From Spiractinospora alimapuensis (GTDB lineage: Bacteria > Actinomycetota > Actinomycetes > Streptosporangiales > Streptosporangiaceae): 64,000 bases of DNA. The stretch spans positions 3,348,001 to 3,412,000 of the forward strand of contig NZ_CP072467.1 in NCBI RefSeq assembly GCF_018437505.1, given 5' to 3'. Within the stretch, counting starts at the first letter, position 1. Every line of letters begins with the position of its first letter. The position numbers were made by a program, and so were the translations under genes. Below are positions 8,106 through 16,495 of the stretch, in pieces. A model generated the notes under the pieces. That model did no database searches and was not told the origin of the DNA. It saw only the letters and a list, made by a program, of their open reading frames with translations.

Positions 8106-9071
8106 TCAGGATTCGACCCCCGCCCGGCTGCGCCGACGACGCGCGAGGTAGATGGCACCGCCGCCGAAGGTGACCAGGGCCAGCGCCGCGATCAGGATGC
8201 CGTACAGGGCCGACCCGGTCGTCGGCAGTGCGGAGCTACTGTCCGCCGCGTGCGGGGGGTTGGCGTCGTCCGGCGTCTCGTCGTCCTTCTCAGGACCGTC
8301 CTGGTCCTCCGGACCAGGACCCTCCGGGCAGTCCTCCCCGTTTCCGTCGTCACAGCCGTTGCCGCCGTTGTCGTCCCCTCCGTTGCCTTCTTCGCACTCC
8401 TCCTCGTGACCGCCGTCGCCGTCACACCCGTTGTCGTCCTCGGTGCAGCCCTCGCCGCCGTTGTCACCTTCGCACCCGTTGTCACCCGGGTCCTCCGGCT
8501 CGTGTTCCTCCGGGGTCTCTCCCTCGGAGGTAACGCACTCGGCGGTGGCCACGCCGAGAATGGCCACTGCGTTGCCGCAGATCTCGACGTCGGCGTCGAT
8601 GGGGACGTCGACCTGGTTCCCGCTTCCGATTCCGCCGGACCCGTCGGACACCTGGTTGGTCGAGTCATCGCCGTCGGCGAGCTCCTGCGCGACCTGCTGG
8701 CACTCGGCCTGGGAAACTCCCGCGACGGCGATCGAGTTACCGCACAGGCTTACGGCGATATCCACGGGAATGTTGATCTGGTTCCCGCTGGCGATTCCAC
8801 CCGAACCGTCCGATACCTGGTTCGAGCCGTCACTCGCCAGCTCTTCCGCGATTTGCACACATTCCGCTTCGGAGACTCCGACCACGGCCGCCACGGAGTT
8901 TCCGCAGAGTTCCACCGCGACGTCGATGGGAACGTTGATCTGGTTCCCGCTCCCGATTCCGCCGGACCCGTCTGTCACCTGGTCCGCGTGGGCTACCCCA
9001 GAGAGGCTGGCGAACGCCCCCGCCGCCAGGGCGGCGATCATCACCGCGCCACGAGTCAACTTAGTTGGCAT
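8106..9071 (-). CDS. Cell-wall-anchored triple chaplin with sortase signal
   Basis: A 321-residue secreted protein. A signal peptide (KLTRGAVMIAALAAGAFASLSGVAHA) is followed by three chaplin domains, each with the pattern DGSGGI-SGNQ and a Cys pair (ELCGNS to EAEC, SLCGNS to QAEC, EICGNA to TAEC). Next comes an unusual spacer of about 95 residues rich in Gly, Asp, Glu, Asn and Cys. An LPTTG sortase motif, hydrophobic span and RRRR tail end the protein. Long chaplins are linked to peptidoglycan by sortase and help build the hydrophobic aerial surface. ATG 9071 is preferred over GTG 9077 because AGGGG lies at correct spacing only for 9071. Confidence 0.93.
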   Translation of the reverse strand: MPTKLTRGAVMIAALAAGAFASLSGVAHADQVTDGSGGIGSGNQINVPIDVAVELCGNSVAAVVGVSEAECVQIAEELASDGSNQVSDGSGGIASGNQINIPVDIAVSLCGNSIAVAGVSQAECQQVAQELADGDDSTNQVSDGSGGIGSGNQVDVPIDADVEICGNAVAILGVATAECVTSEGETPEEHEPEDPGDNGCEGDNGGEGCTEDDNGCDGDGGHEEECEEGNGGDDNGGNGCDDGNGEDCPEGPGPEDQDGPEKDDETPDDANPPHAADSSSALPTTGSALYGILIAALALVTFGGGAIYLARRRRSRAGVES

Positions 9072-9360
9072 ACCCACCCCTGAGGACTAAAAACTACTCA
9101 TCCGAAATTGAGCGGGCGCCACGTTAGCACCTGTCATCGAGGCGTCGCACATCATTGTCGAAATTTGGCGCGTACCGACCGAATACACCAACCCGAATTC
9201 CCACAGAAAGAGAACTACGCAAGAATTGTCTGACTGGCACGTATTGTGCGGATATTCGTTTATGGACGACTCCACGCACGAATCACGGACTCTGACCGGA
9301 ACCACCGATTCGCCCTTGACGTACCGTTCCGCACGAAACCTCCGCTCCGTCCGGAAACGA
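9072..9360. other. Intergenic region upstream of the chaplin gene
   Basis: This stretch is clearly more AT-rich than its surroundings and holds the chaplin ribosome-binding site (AGGGG about 9080) and presumably its developmental promoter. A 72-codon ORF on the minus strand has no coding character. Nothing else is visible. Confidence 0.5.
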
Positions 9361-9399
9361 GAGCGGCCCCGCCGGAGGTGTCCTCCGGCGGGGCCGCTC
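9361..9399 (-). terminator. Strong hairpin terminator after the catalase gene
   Basis: A perfect 18-bp GC stem (9361-9378 with 9382-9399) around a 3-base loop, 33 bases beyond the catalase stop codon. Confidence 0.8.
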
Positions 9400-9431
9400 G
9401 TGGATCAGGTCGCCCTGGACCACGATGTCAC

Positions 9432-10886
9432 CTACGCGACGTCGAGCCCCTTGGCGACGCCCGCCCCGAGGTCGGGGTGGACGTTGGTCCAGTACTCCAC
9501 CACGCGCTTCTTCATGTCCGCGGTGACCTCCGGCGCGGACGCGTGGCCCACGATGTTGGACACCATGTTGGCGCGCTCACCGTCACTGAGGACCTTCTCC
9601 CACAGCGCACGCGGCTGCGCGAAGTCGTCGTCCTCCTTGTGCAGGGTGTAGGCCGAACGGACGATCTCGCCGGTCACGTTGTAGCTGTCACCGTCGTTGT
9701 AGAACGACGGGTCAGCGGCGGCGCCGCCCACCGTGTTGGGCGCGTAGACCGGGTCCGCCGGGTTGTTGTGCCGCCCCTGACCGTCCCGGTTGTAGCTGTG
9801 CACCGGAGCGACCGACCGGTTGACCGGCAGCTCGTTGTAGTTCGCGCCGATGCGGTAGCGGTGCGTGTCGGGGTAGGAGAACAGCCTGCCCTGGAGCATC
9901 TTGTCCGGGCTCATCGCGATCCCGGGGACGAGGTTGGAGGGCTCCAGCGCGACCTGCTCCACCTCCGCGAAGTAGTTCTCCGGGTTGCGGTTGAGGGTGA
10001 AGCGCCCGATCGTGATCTCCGGGTAGTCGGAGTGCGGCCACACCTTTGTCAGGTCGAACGGGTTGAACCGGTAGTCCGCCGCGTCCTCGAACGGCATGAC
10101 CTGGACGTTGACCTTCCACGACGGGTAGTCGCCCTTGTTGATCGAGGTCCACAGGTCCCGGATGTGGAAGTCGGGGTCCTGGGCCTCGAGCGCCTTGGCC
10201 TCGTCCGCGGTGAAGTTCTCGACACCCTGCTCGGTCTTGAAGTGGTACTTGACCCAGAACTTGCGACCGTCGGCGTTGTACCACATGAAGGTGTGGCTAC
10301 CGAAGCCGTGCATGTGCCGCCAGGAACGCGGCGTGCCCCGGTCGGTCATCAGGAAGCTGACCTGGTGCGCGGACTCGGGCTTCAGGGTCCAGAAGTCCCA
10401 CTGCATGTTGTTGTCACGCAGGTGGTTGTCCGCCCGGCGCTTCTGCGAGTGGATGAAGTCCGAGAAGTTCGAGGGGTCACGAATGAAGAAGATCGGCGTG
10501 TTGTTGCCGACGATGTCGTAGTTGCCCTCCTCCGTGTAGAACTTCAGTGCGAAGCCGCGGGGGTCACGGGCGGTGTCGGCGCTGCCGAGCTCACCGGCGA
10601 CCGTGGAGAAGCGAAGGAACAGCGGCGTCCGCTTGCCCTTCTGGAACAGGTCCGCCTTGGTGTACTGGCTCACGTCCTCCGTGATCTCCAGCTCACCGTA
10701 GGCACCGCCGCCCTTGGCGTGGACGACCCGCTCGGGGACCCGCTCCCGGTTGAAGTGAGCCATCTTCTGGATCACGTAGTGGTCCTGCATCAGCAGGGGG
10801 CCGTTGGGGCCCACGGACTGCGAGTGGCTGTCGCTCGGCGCCGGCACACCCACGTCGTTCGTGGTGAACGGGACCCGGTCACTCAT
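9432..10886 (-). CDS. katA: Monofunctional haem catalase
   Basis: A 484-residue small-subunit catalase converting hydrogen peroxide to water and oxygen. Distal His56 lies in PERVVHAKGGGAYG, distal Asn in the DIVGNNTPIFFIRDP strand, and proximal Tyr in GRLFSYPDTHRYRIG near residue 340. NADPH-site residues are in the SHTFMWYNADGRKFWVKYH region. Length and motifs are those of a clade-3 catalase. A Fur-family regulator lies 127 bases upstream on the same strand, the typical catR/furA-katA arrangement, so peroxide induction is inferred. Confidence 0.97.
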   Translation of the reverse strand: MSDRVPFTTNDVGVPAPSDSHSQSVGPNGPLLMQDHYVIQKMAHFNRERVPERVVHAKGGGAYGELEITEDVSQYTKADLFQKGKRTPLFLRFSTVAGELGSADTARDPRGFALKFYTEEGNYDIVGNNTPIFFIRDPSNFSDFIHSQKRRADNHLRDNNMQWDFWTLKPESAHQVSFLMTDRGTPRSWRHMHGFGSHTFMWYNADGRKFWVKYHFKTEQGVENFTADEAKALEAQDPDFHIRDLWTSINKGDYPSWKVNVQVMPFEDAADYRFNPFDLTKVWPHSDYPEITIGRFTLNRNPENYFAEVEQVALEPSNLVPGIAMSPDKMLQGRLFSYPDTHRYRIGANYNELPVNRSVAPVHSYNRDGQGRHNNPADPVYAPNTVGGAAADPSFYNDGDSYNVTGEIVRSAYTLHKEDDDFAQPRALWEKVLSDGERANMVSNIVGHASAPEVTADMKKRVVEYWTNVHPDLGAGVAKGLDVA

Positions 10887-11013
10887 TGATAAGCACCTTT
10901 CGTCTCACTGACAACTGCGCATTGGTTCGGCCGCACGCCCGGCGCCCCTCATGACGTCGTGACGAAGCGAGTCCATGAGACCGCGACGTCGGGGCCCGGC
11001 ACGCGCGCCGGTG

Positions 11014-11517
11014 TCACGCGGTTAACCGCGCCTTTGTCGGTCCGACGTCGTTCTTGGCGTCCGTGGCGTCCGCGCTCTCGCGGCCACCGGAATTGGAACC
11101 GTCGCGCGTGTCGCTCTGGCAATACGGACACACGCCCCAGAACACGACTTCGGCCTCATCCACCTGGAAACCGGCCACCTCAGCGGGTACGAGACACGGG
11201 GCCTCTCCCGTCAGACAGTCCACGTCGGTCACATCACCGCACACCCGACAGACCAGGTGATGGTGGTTGTCACCGACCCGTCCCTCGTACCGCGCCGGCG
11301 AGCCCGCTGGCTCGATCCGGCGCACCAGACGCGCGTCGGTCAGGGCATGTAGCGCCTGGTATACGGCCTGCGTGGAAATCTGACCAACCCTGTCCCTAAC
11401 CGCGCTGGCGACGCTTTCGGCGTCCAGGTGACTGCCCGATCGCACGACGTCGAGGATCGCCAACCGCGCCGCGGTAACCCGAAGGCCGACCGAGCGTAGC
11501 TGCGTGGCGTCATCCAT
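11014..11517 (-). CDS. Fur-family metal/peroxide-responsive repressor (CatR/FurA type)
   Basis: A 167-residue Fur-family protein: N-terminal winged helix (LRVTAARLAILDVVRSGSHL, ISTQAVYQALHALTDARLVRRIE), metal site DNHHHLVCRVCGDVTDVDC with HHH and a CxxC, and a second CPYC near the C-terminus for structural zinc. Streptomyces CatR and FurA repress catalase genes until oxidised by peroxide. The gene sits directly upstream of katA on the same strand. A -35/-10 pair and an inverted repeat lie just upstream, suggesting autorepression. The Ser/Gly/Asp-rich tail after the second CxxC is longer than usual. Confidence 0.92.
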   Translation of the reverse strand: MDDATQLRSVGLRVTAARLAILDVVRSGSHLDAESVASAVRDRVGQISTQAVYQALHALTDARLVRRIEPAGSPARYEGRVGDNHHHLVCRVCGDVTDVDCLTGEAPCLVPAEVAGFQVDEAEVVFWGVCPYCQSDTRDGSNSGGRESADATDAKNDVGPTKARLTA

Positions 11518-11525
11518 AGCTCCAC

Positions 11526-11554
11526 ATCGTATCGGACTAACTTGAACGACTCAA
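11526..11554 (-). promoter_or_regulatory. Promoter of the Fur-family gene with embedded operator
   Basis: On the minus strand TTGAGT (-35, 11549-11554) and TACGAT (-10, 11526-11531) are 17 bases apart. An inverted repeat TTGA-N5-TCAA (11542-11554) overlaps the -35, where a Fur-type repressor would block polymerase. The predicted start site is only a few bases from the ATG. Confidence 0.5.
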
Positions 11555-11703
11555 TAAAGCAACTCACTTAATTTAGTGCGATACCCCCTCTGACCGGCAG
11601 TAACGCTTGGTAGCTTCCCCGCACCACAAGCCCGCACTGTCAACCGTTCGGGGTCACGTCGCGTCCTGCATCGGGCCCCGAACCACGACCCCAGGAGCCA
11701 CGC

Positions 11704-12819
11704 ATGGCACCGACGTCTCGTGTCCCTATGCGCATTCCCCAACTCTCGGTCCTCCTGCCCCTCGTCCTCCTCGCCTCCTGCAGCGGCACCCAGGACGACG
11801 AGAACCCCGACGCGCAACAAGCCCCCGAGTCCTCCCCGACCGCCGAGGCCGACGAGAGCCAGGACGGAGGGGACGACGCCGAGCCGTTCACCATCGCGTT
11901 CGGTGGCGACACCCTCTTCGAGGGCCAACTGCGCGACCGCCTCAACACCCCCGAGACCGCGCTCGGCGACGCCGCGGAGGTCTTCCAGACGAGCGACCTC
12001 GCCATGGTCAACCTGGAGACCGCGGTCACCGAGCGCGGGACACCCGCCGACAAGGAGTTCGTCTTCCGTGCCCCGCCCTCCGCCTACGAGGCGCTCAGCG
12101 CCGCCGGCGTCGACGTGGCGACGGTGGCGAACAACCACGGGATGGACTACGGCGAGGAGGGCCTCGCCGACACCCTCGACCATGCCGAGGAGGCCGACTT
12201 TCCCCTCGTCGGGATCGGCCGCGACGCCGACGAGGCCTACGAGCCCTACGTCGTCGACGTCAACGGCAACACCGTCGCCATGTTCGGCGCGACGGACGTC
12301 CTCGACGCGGAGTTCCTCCAGGCGTGGACGGCCGGGGACGACTCACCGGGACTGGCCTCCACCAAGGACGAGTCCCGGGAGCGCATGCTCGAGGCGGTCC
12401 GGGAGGCGGAGGAGACCGCGGACACGGTCATCGTCTTCCTGCACTGGGGCCTGGAGGGGGACCACTGTCCCCTGGGTCACGCGCCGGACCTCGCCCACGA
12501 CCTGATCGACGCCGGGGCCAACGCCATCGTGGGCGGACACGCGCACGTGCTCGGCCCCGGTGGCTACTACGACGACTCCTACGTCCACTTCGGGCTGGGC
12601 AACTTCGTCTTCTACAACTTCTCCGGCCCCACCGCGGAGACGGGAATCCTACGACTCACCATGCGGGGCGACGAGATCCTCGAGGACGAGTGGATCCCGG
12701 CACAGATCCAGGGCGGAGTCCCCTCGTTCTACGAGAACGCCGACGCCGACAACGCGCTGGGCACGTGGGAGGGCTACCGCGAGACGTGCGACGTGGGTCT
12801 CAGCGCGGAACCTCAGTAG
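11704..12819 (+). CDS. CapA-family metallophosphatase-like lipoprotein
   Basis: A 371-residue lipoprotein. The signal sequence ends in the lipobox LLASC at Cys26, followed by an acidic linker. The CapA/PgsA fold follows: FTIAFGGDTLFEGQL, MVNLETAVTERG, VATVANNHGMDYG, VIVFLHWGLEGDH and AIVGGHAHVLGP. These are the metal-binding signatures of the calcineurin-like CapA family, named for poly-gamma-glutamate capsule synthesis; no other capsule genes are nearby, so the role here is unknown. The 3' end overlaps the convergent deaminase gene by 20 bases. Confidence 0.9.
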   Translation: MAPTSRVPMRIPQLSVLLPLVLLASCSGTQDDENPDAQQAPESSPTAEADESQDGGDDAEPFTIAFGGDTLFEGQLRDRLNTPETALGDAAEVFQTSDLAMVNLETAVTERGTPADKEFVFRAPPSAYEALSAAGVDVATVANNHGMDYGEEGLADTLDHAEEADFPLVGIGRDADEAYEPYVVDVNGNTVAMFGATDVLDAEFLQAWTAGDDSPGLASTKDESRERMLEAVREAEETADTVIVFLHWGLEGDHCPLGHAPDLAHDLIDAGANAIVGGHAHVLGPGGYYDDSYVHFGLGNFVFYNFSGPTAETGILRLTMRGDEILEDEWIPAQIQGGVPSFYENADADNALGTWEGYRETCDVGLSAEPQ

Positions 12820-13849
12820 CGGATTCGGGCGCGCGGTGCCGCGCGAGGGTCGCGTCGATCTCCGCGCGCAGGGCGTCCTTCTCCTCGTCGGGGAGGAAAC
12901 TGGCGTCCACCCCGTTGCCGGCGAGCCGTGCGAGTCCCGCGTCGTCGAACCCGAGATCGTGCGCCACACGGTACTCCCGAAGGAGGTCGGTCCCGAACAT
13001 CGGCGGGTCGTCGGTGTTGAGCGTGACCTTGAGGCCGGCCTCCACCATCTGGGGCAGCGGGTGCTCCTCCAGTGAGGCGACCCCACGCGTACAGACGTTG
13101 GACGTGGGGGACACGTCGAGCGGAAGCTGGGTGTCACGGAGGTAGGCCACCAGCTCCGGATCCCGCATGGCGTCGATGCCGTGCCCGATGCGCTCGGCGT
13201 GGAGCTTGTTGATCGCCGACCACACGCTCCGCGGTCCGCTGTTCTCACCGGCGTGCGGGAGACTGCGCAGTCCGGCGGCGCGGGCCCGACCGTAGAGCCC
13301 CTCGAACTGGTCCCGGTCGACCTCGATCCCACCGACCCCGAACCCGAGGACCGAGTCGGGACCGTGGGCGAGGACGGCGTCCAGGGTCTCCGTCCCGCTC
13401 TCCACCCCGAACTGCCCGGGGAAGTCGGGGATCCAACGCAGACGGATGCCCGAGGTGCGTTCCGCCTCGAGGCGCGCCGCCTCCAGGCCCGCGAAAACCG
13501 TGCTGGCGGGAATCCCGCGCATCAGGTGGGTGTACAGACTCACGTGCAGTTCGGCGTAGCGGACGTTCTGCGCCGCCAACGCCCCCGCGACGTCCGCCGT
13601 CAGGGCGGCGAAGTCCTCCTCCTCCCGAAGCACCTCCACCGCCTGCAGGTACACCTGCACGAAGTGCTCGAAGTCGGAGAACTCGTACCACTCGGCGAGC
13701 TCCTCAGGCGAACTCGGCACGCCCGCGACACCGTGCTTCGCCGCCAGTCGCATCAGGGTGTGCGGCCGCATCGACCCCTCGAGGTGGACGTGCAGCTCGA
13801 CCTTGGGCAGGTCGGCGACGAAAGCGTCAATCGGGGCGAGATCGCTCAT
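12800..13849 (-). CDS. Adenosine deaminase family protein
   Basis: A 349-residue zinc amidohydrolase. Metal and catalytic motifs are all present: PKVELHVHLEGS (HxH), LPHAGENSG (HAGE), AERIGHGID, VSPTSNVCT and LNTDDPPMFG. It deaminates adenosine to inosine in purine salvage; some close actinobacterial relatives act on aminofutalosine in menaquinone synthesis, so the substrate is not certain. ATG 13849 starts just ahead of the conserved domain; the frame is open far upstream but that part is the antisense of the neighbouring hydrolase gene. Convergent with capA. Confidence 0.9.
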   Translation of the reverse strand: MSDLAPIDAFVADLPKVELHVHLEGSMRPHTLMRLAAKHGVAGVPSSPEELAEWYEFSDFEHFVQVYLQAVEVLREEEDFAALTADVAGALAAQNVRYAELHVSLYTHLMRGIPASTVFAGLEAARLEAERTSGIRLRWIPDFPGQFGVESGTETLDAVLAHGPDSVLGFGVGGIEVDRDQFEGLYGRARAAGLRSLPHAGENSGPRSVWSAINKLHAERIGHGIDAMRDPELVAYLRDTQLPLDVSPTSNVCTRGVASLEEHPLPQMVEAGLKVTLNTDDPPMFGTDLLREYRVAHDLGFDDAGLARLAGNGVDASFLPDEEKDALRAEIDATLARHRAPESATEVPR

Positions 13850-14005
13850 TTGCCTAACGTTACTCTGCCCCTTAGAGCACGCAAACCGAGCCGTCCTGGG
13901 CCGCGAGCCACGCCGGGCGATCCCCACGAGCGGGCCGGACCTCCCAGGAACGGACTCCGCCACGGGGACGGTGGGGTCCCACGGGCAGGAGAGAGGTGGG
14001 GCACC

Positions 14006-14929
14006 GTGGCGGAAACCGACCCGACGGACCCGGACGAGCCGGAGAACCCAACGGCGTCCGGTGGCACACCGGTGACGGGCACGGCCGCCGGCGTTCCCTA
14101 CCTCGCGGTCCCCCCGGCGACGACCGAACCGGCTCCCTTGGTCGTCGCGCTGCACGCCCTGGAGCCGCCCCGGGCCGAGGCCGCGCTCGCCGGCGCCCTG
14201 CCCATGAGAGAGCTCAGCGCGTGGCGGATCTACCTCGGGCTCCCCCTCTTCGGCGAAAGACTGCCCGCGGGCGGCGTGGCCGAGATCAACCGTCGGGGAC
14301 AGGACGACTACGTCGCCGAGCTCTTCGGTCCTGTCGTCAGCGAGGCCGCGGAGGAGCTTCCCTCGGTCGTGCGGGAGCTCACCGTCGAGTTCCCGGTGCT
14401 GCCGGGCCATGTGGGCGCGCTGGGTGTGGGCGCCGGCGCCGCCGCTGTACTGCTCGCCGCCGTCGAGGGGCTCCTCCCCCTGACCGCCACGGTGGCGGTG
14501 AACCCGGTGCTGCACCCCTCGTTGGCGACCGACGCCCGGCGACGCCGTCGTGGCATCGACTACACCTGGACAGCGGCGGCGGAGCGACAGGCCGCGCGAC
14601 TCGACATCCTGGACCGCGTCCCCGAACTGACCGAACGCCCCGGAAACCCCCCACTCCTCGTCGTCACGGGCGAGAACGACGCGGTCGTGCCGCCGGAACG
14701 AGGCGAGGCGCTGGTCGAACGCGCGACCGCCGGATACGCTCCGCGCAGCCTCCGCCACCTGTCCATCCCCGGTCTCGCGCATACGATGGGGCCGGAGCCG
14801 GGACTGGCCCCGGCACCTCCCACCCCCAGCACCGTGCTGGTCGATCGGGCCGCCGAGGAGTGGTTCGACCTCCATCTGACCTCGGGGGCGGAGAGCACAC
14901 ACCTGTTACACCGTCCCGACCCAGCCTGA
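14006..14929 (+). CDS. Alpha/beta-hydrolase fold protein
   Basis: A 307-residue protein from GTG 14006, preceded by GGAGAGAGG. It has the alpha/beta-hydrolase order: strand LVVALHALEPP, nucleophile-elbow position LGVGAGAAAVL, then LLVVTGENDAVVPPERGEALVERA with the acidic residue, and PGLAHTMGPEP with the likely catalytic His. The elbow has Gly/Ala where a Ser nucleophile is expected, so the enzyme may be inactive or use another residue. Divergent from the deaminase gene; 13 bases upstream of the HD-domain gene and probably co-transcribed. Confidence 0.7.
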   Translation: MAETDPTDPDEPENPTASGGTPVTGTAAGVPYLAVPPATTEPAPLVVALHALEPPRAEAALAGALPMRELSAWRIYLGLPLFGERLPAGGVAEINRRGQDDYVAELFGPVVSEAAEELPSVVRELTVEFPVLPGHVGALGVGAGAAAVLLAAVEGLLPLTATVAVNPVLHPSLATDARRRRRGIDYTWTAAAERQAARLDILDRVPELTERPGNPPLLVVTGENDAVVPPERGEALVERATAGYAPRSLRHLSIPGLAHTMGPEPGLAPAPPTPSTVLVDRAAEEWFDLHLTSGAESTHLLHRPDPA

Positions 14930-14942
14930 GGAGTACACGCAC

Positions 14943-15572
14943 ATGCCGGACCCCGTCTCCGTCGAGGTCCCGGGCACCGACCCCGGGCGGCTCACCGCGC
15001 AGCTTCGCTTCGTCCTCGAGGTGGACCGGCTCAAGTCCGTGACGCGGCGCAACCTCCTCGTCGACGGCTCCCGCCGGGAGAACTCCGCCGAACACTCCTG
15101 GTACCTCGCGCTGTCCGCCCGGGTGTTCGCCGAGTACGCGCCCCCGGAAACCGACATCGACCGAGTGACCGAGATGCTGTTGATCCACGACGTCGTCGAG
15201 GTCGACGCCGGGGACACCTTCATCTACGGCGCCGACGAACAGGTGCGCGGTCAGCAGGTGCGTGAACGCGCCGCCGCCGACCGGATCTTCTCGCTTCTCC
15301 CCGAGGAGCAGGCGCTGCAGGCCCGCGCGGTGTGGGACGAGTTCGAGGCGCGGGAGACCCCCGAGGCGCGGTTCGCGCGCGCCATCGACCGCATCGCCCC
15401 GATGCTGGCGAACGCCGCCACCGACGGCGGCACGTGGACCGAGTACAACGTCAGCAAGGACCAGGTCCTGGAAAAGGTGAAGATCATCGCGGAGGGCTCG
15501 CCACAGTTGGGGGAGTACGCCCGCGGCCTGATCGAGGACGCCGCGACCAAGGGCTACCTCGCGGACTCCTGA
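14943..15572 (+). CDS. HD-domain phosphohydrolase (HDDC2/YfbR type)
   Basis: A 209-residue HD protein. Metal ligands are H in RRENSAEHSWYLAL, HD in LLIHDVVEVDAGDTF and D in FARAIDRIAPML, the exact HDDC2-family pattern. Members with tested activity are 5'-deoxynucleotidases. GAGGAG precedes the ATG. It follows the alpha/beta-hydrolase gene by 13 bases and converges on the TauE gene with only 9 bases between stops. Confidence 0.88.
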   Translation: MPDPVSVEVPGTDPGRLTAQLRFVLEVDRLKSVTRRNLLVDGSRRENSAEHSWYLALSARVFAEYAPPETDIDRVTEMLLIHDVVEVDAGDTFIYGADEQVRGQQVRERAAADRIFSLLPEEQALQARAVWDEFEARETPEARFARAIDRIAPMLANAATDGGTWTEYNVSKDQVLEKVKIIAEGSPQLGEYARGLIEDAATKGYLADS

Positions 15573-15581
15573 CCGGGCCGG

Positions 15582-16340
15582 TCACATCCCGTTGACGACG
15601 AGCTGGACCACCGCGGTCATGCCGATGACGACGATCACGATCCGCAGAACGAGCGGCTTGAGGTGACGCCCGAACCGCCCCCCGAGGAACCCGCCGATCA
15701 CCGACCCCACGGCGATCAACGCCACCGCGGTCCACGACGGCTGGGCGAAGATGATGTAGAAAACCGCCGCGGTGATGTTGACGATCGAGACCAAGGCGTT
15801 CTTGAGCGCGTTGATGCGTTGGAGCTTGTCGTCGATGCTGGTCCCCAGGATGCCAACCAGCAGGATGCCCTGGGCCGCCGCGAAGTAGCCACCGTAGATC
15901 CCGGCGCCGAGCACGCCCACCGACACCAGGGGACCACCCTCGGGCTTGCGTCCCGGGCGACCGCGGACCCACGCCCCCAGCCACGGCTGCACCACGATGA
16001 GCACACACGAGAGTGTGATCAGGACGGGCACGACCCGCGCGAACACCTCCGGCGGTAGCCGCAGGAGCAGGGTTCCACCGATGATCGCGCCGATGAGGGA
16101 CATCCCCGCGAAACGCATCAGCCGGGCACGCTGGCCCTTCAGCTCGTGTCGATAGCCGATCGCGCCGGCCACCGCGCCCGGGGCGAGGCCGATGCTGTTG
16201 GAGACCGTCGCCGTCACCGGCGGAAAACCCATGGCCAGCATCACCGGGAACGTCAGCAGCGTCCCGGAACCGACGACAGCGTTGATCGCCCCCGCGCCGA
16301 CACCGGCGGCGGCGATGGCGAGTGCTTCCCAGATGCCCAC
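15582..16340 (-). CDS. TauE/SafE-family anion exporter
   Basis: A 252-residue integral membrane protein with seven to eight hydrophobic spans and the two TauE/SafE half-repeats (INAVVGSGTLLTFPVML and IYGGYFAAAQGILLVGIL). The family exports sulfite, sulfoacetate or related anions. Start is GTG 16340, preceded by a G-run. An imperfect inverted repeat of GntR-operator style (16365-16379, TGCATAC and GTGTACA) lies just upstream. No sulfur genes are adjacent, so the substrate is open. Confidence 0.9.
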   Translation of the reverse strand: MGIWEALAIAAAGVGAGAINAVVGSGTLLTFPVMLAMGFPPVTATVSNSIGLAPGAVAGAIGYRHELKGQRARLMRFAGMSLIGAIIGGTLLLRLPPEVFARVVPVLITLSCVLIVVQPWLGAWVRGRPGRKPEGGPLVSVGVLGAGIYGGYFAAAQGILLVGILGTSIDDKLQRINALKNALVSIVNITAAVFYIIFAQPSWTAVALIAVGSVIGGFLGGRFGRHLKPLVLRIVIVVIGMTAVVQLVVNGM

Positions 16341-16427
16341 GTGGTCAACCCCCCGGCCAATGATTGCATACAGTGTACAAACCCCAGGACGCGTGGGACG
16401 GCCGCGCCCCCAACGCAGTGGTTCAAA

Positions 16428-16482
16428 ACGACCCGGCCCCGGTCAGCGGGACGGTGTGTCCTGCTGACCGGGGCCGGGATGC
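16428..16482 (-). terminator. Long hairpin terminator after the SPFH gene
   Basis: A 20-bp stem, 16 pairs of it uninterrupted (16432-16447 with 16463-16478), around a 7-base loop. It lies 14 bases beyond the SPFH stop. Confidence 0.75.
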
Positions 16483-16495
16483 CAGGTCGGGGGTG

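Noticed and set aside
9087-9305. 72-codon minus-strand ORF upstream of the chaplin gene
   Set aside because: No Shine-Dalgarno, atypical codon use, and it fills the space needed for the chaplin promoter.
13850-14902. N-terminal extension of the deaminase ORF to 14902
   Set aside because: The added 350 residues are antisense to the alpha/beta-hydrolase gene; the deaminase domain starts right after ATG 13849.
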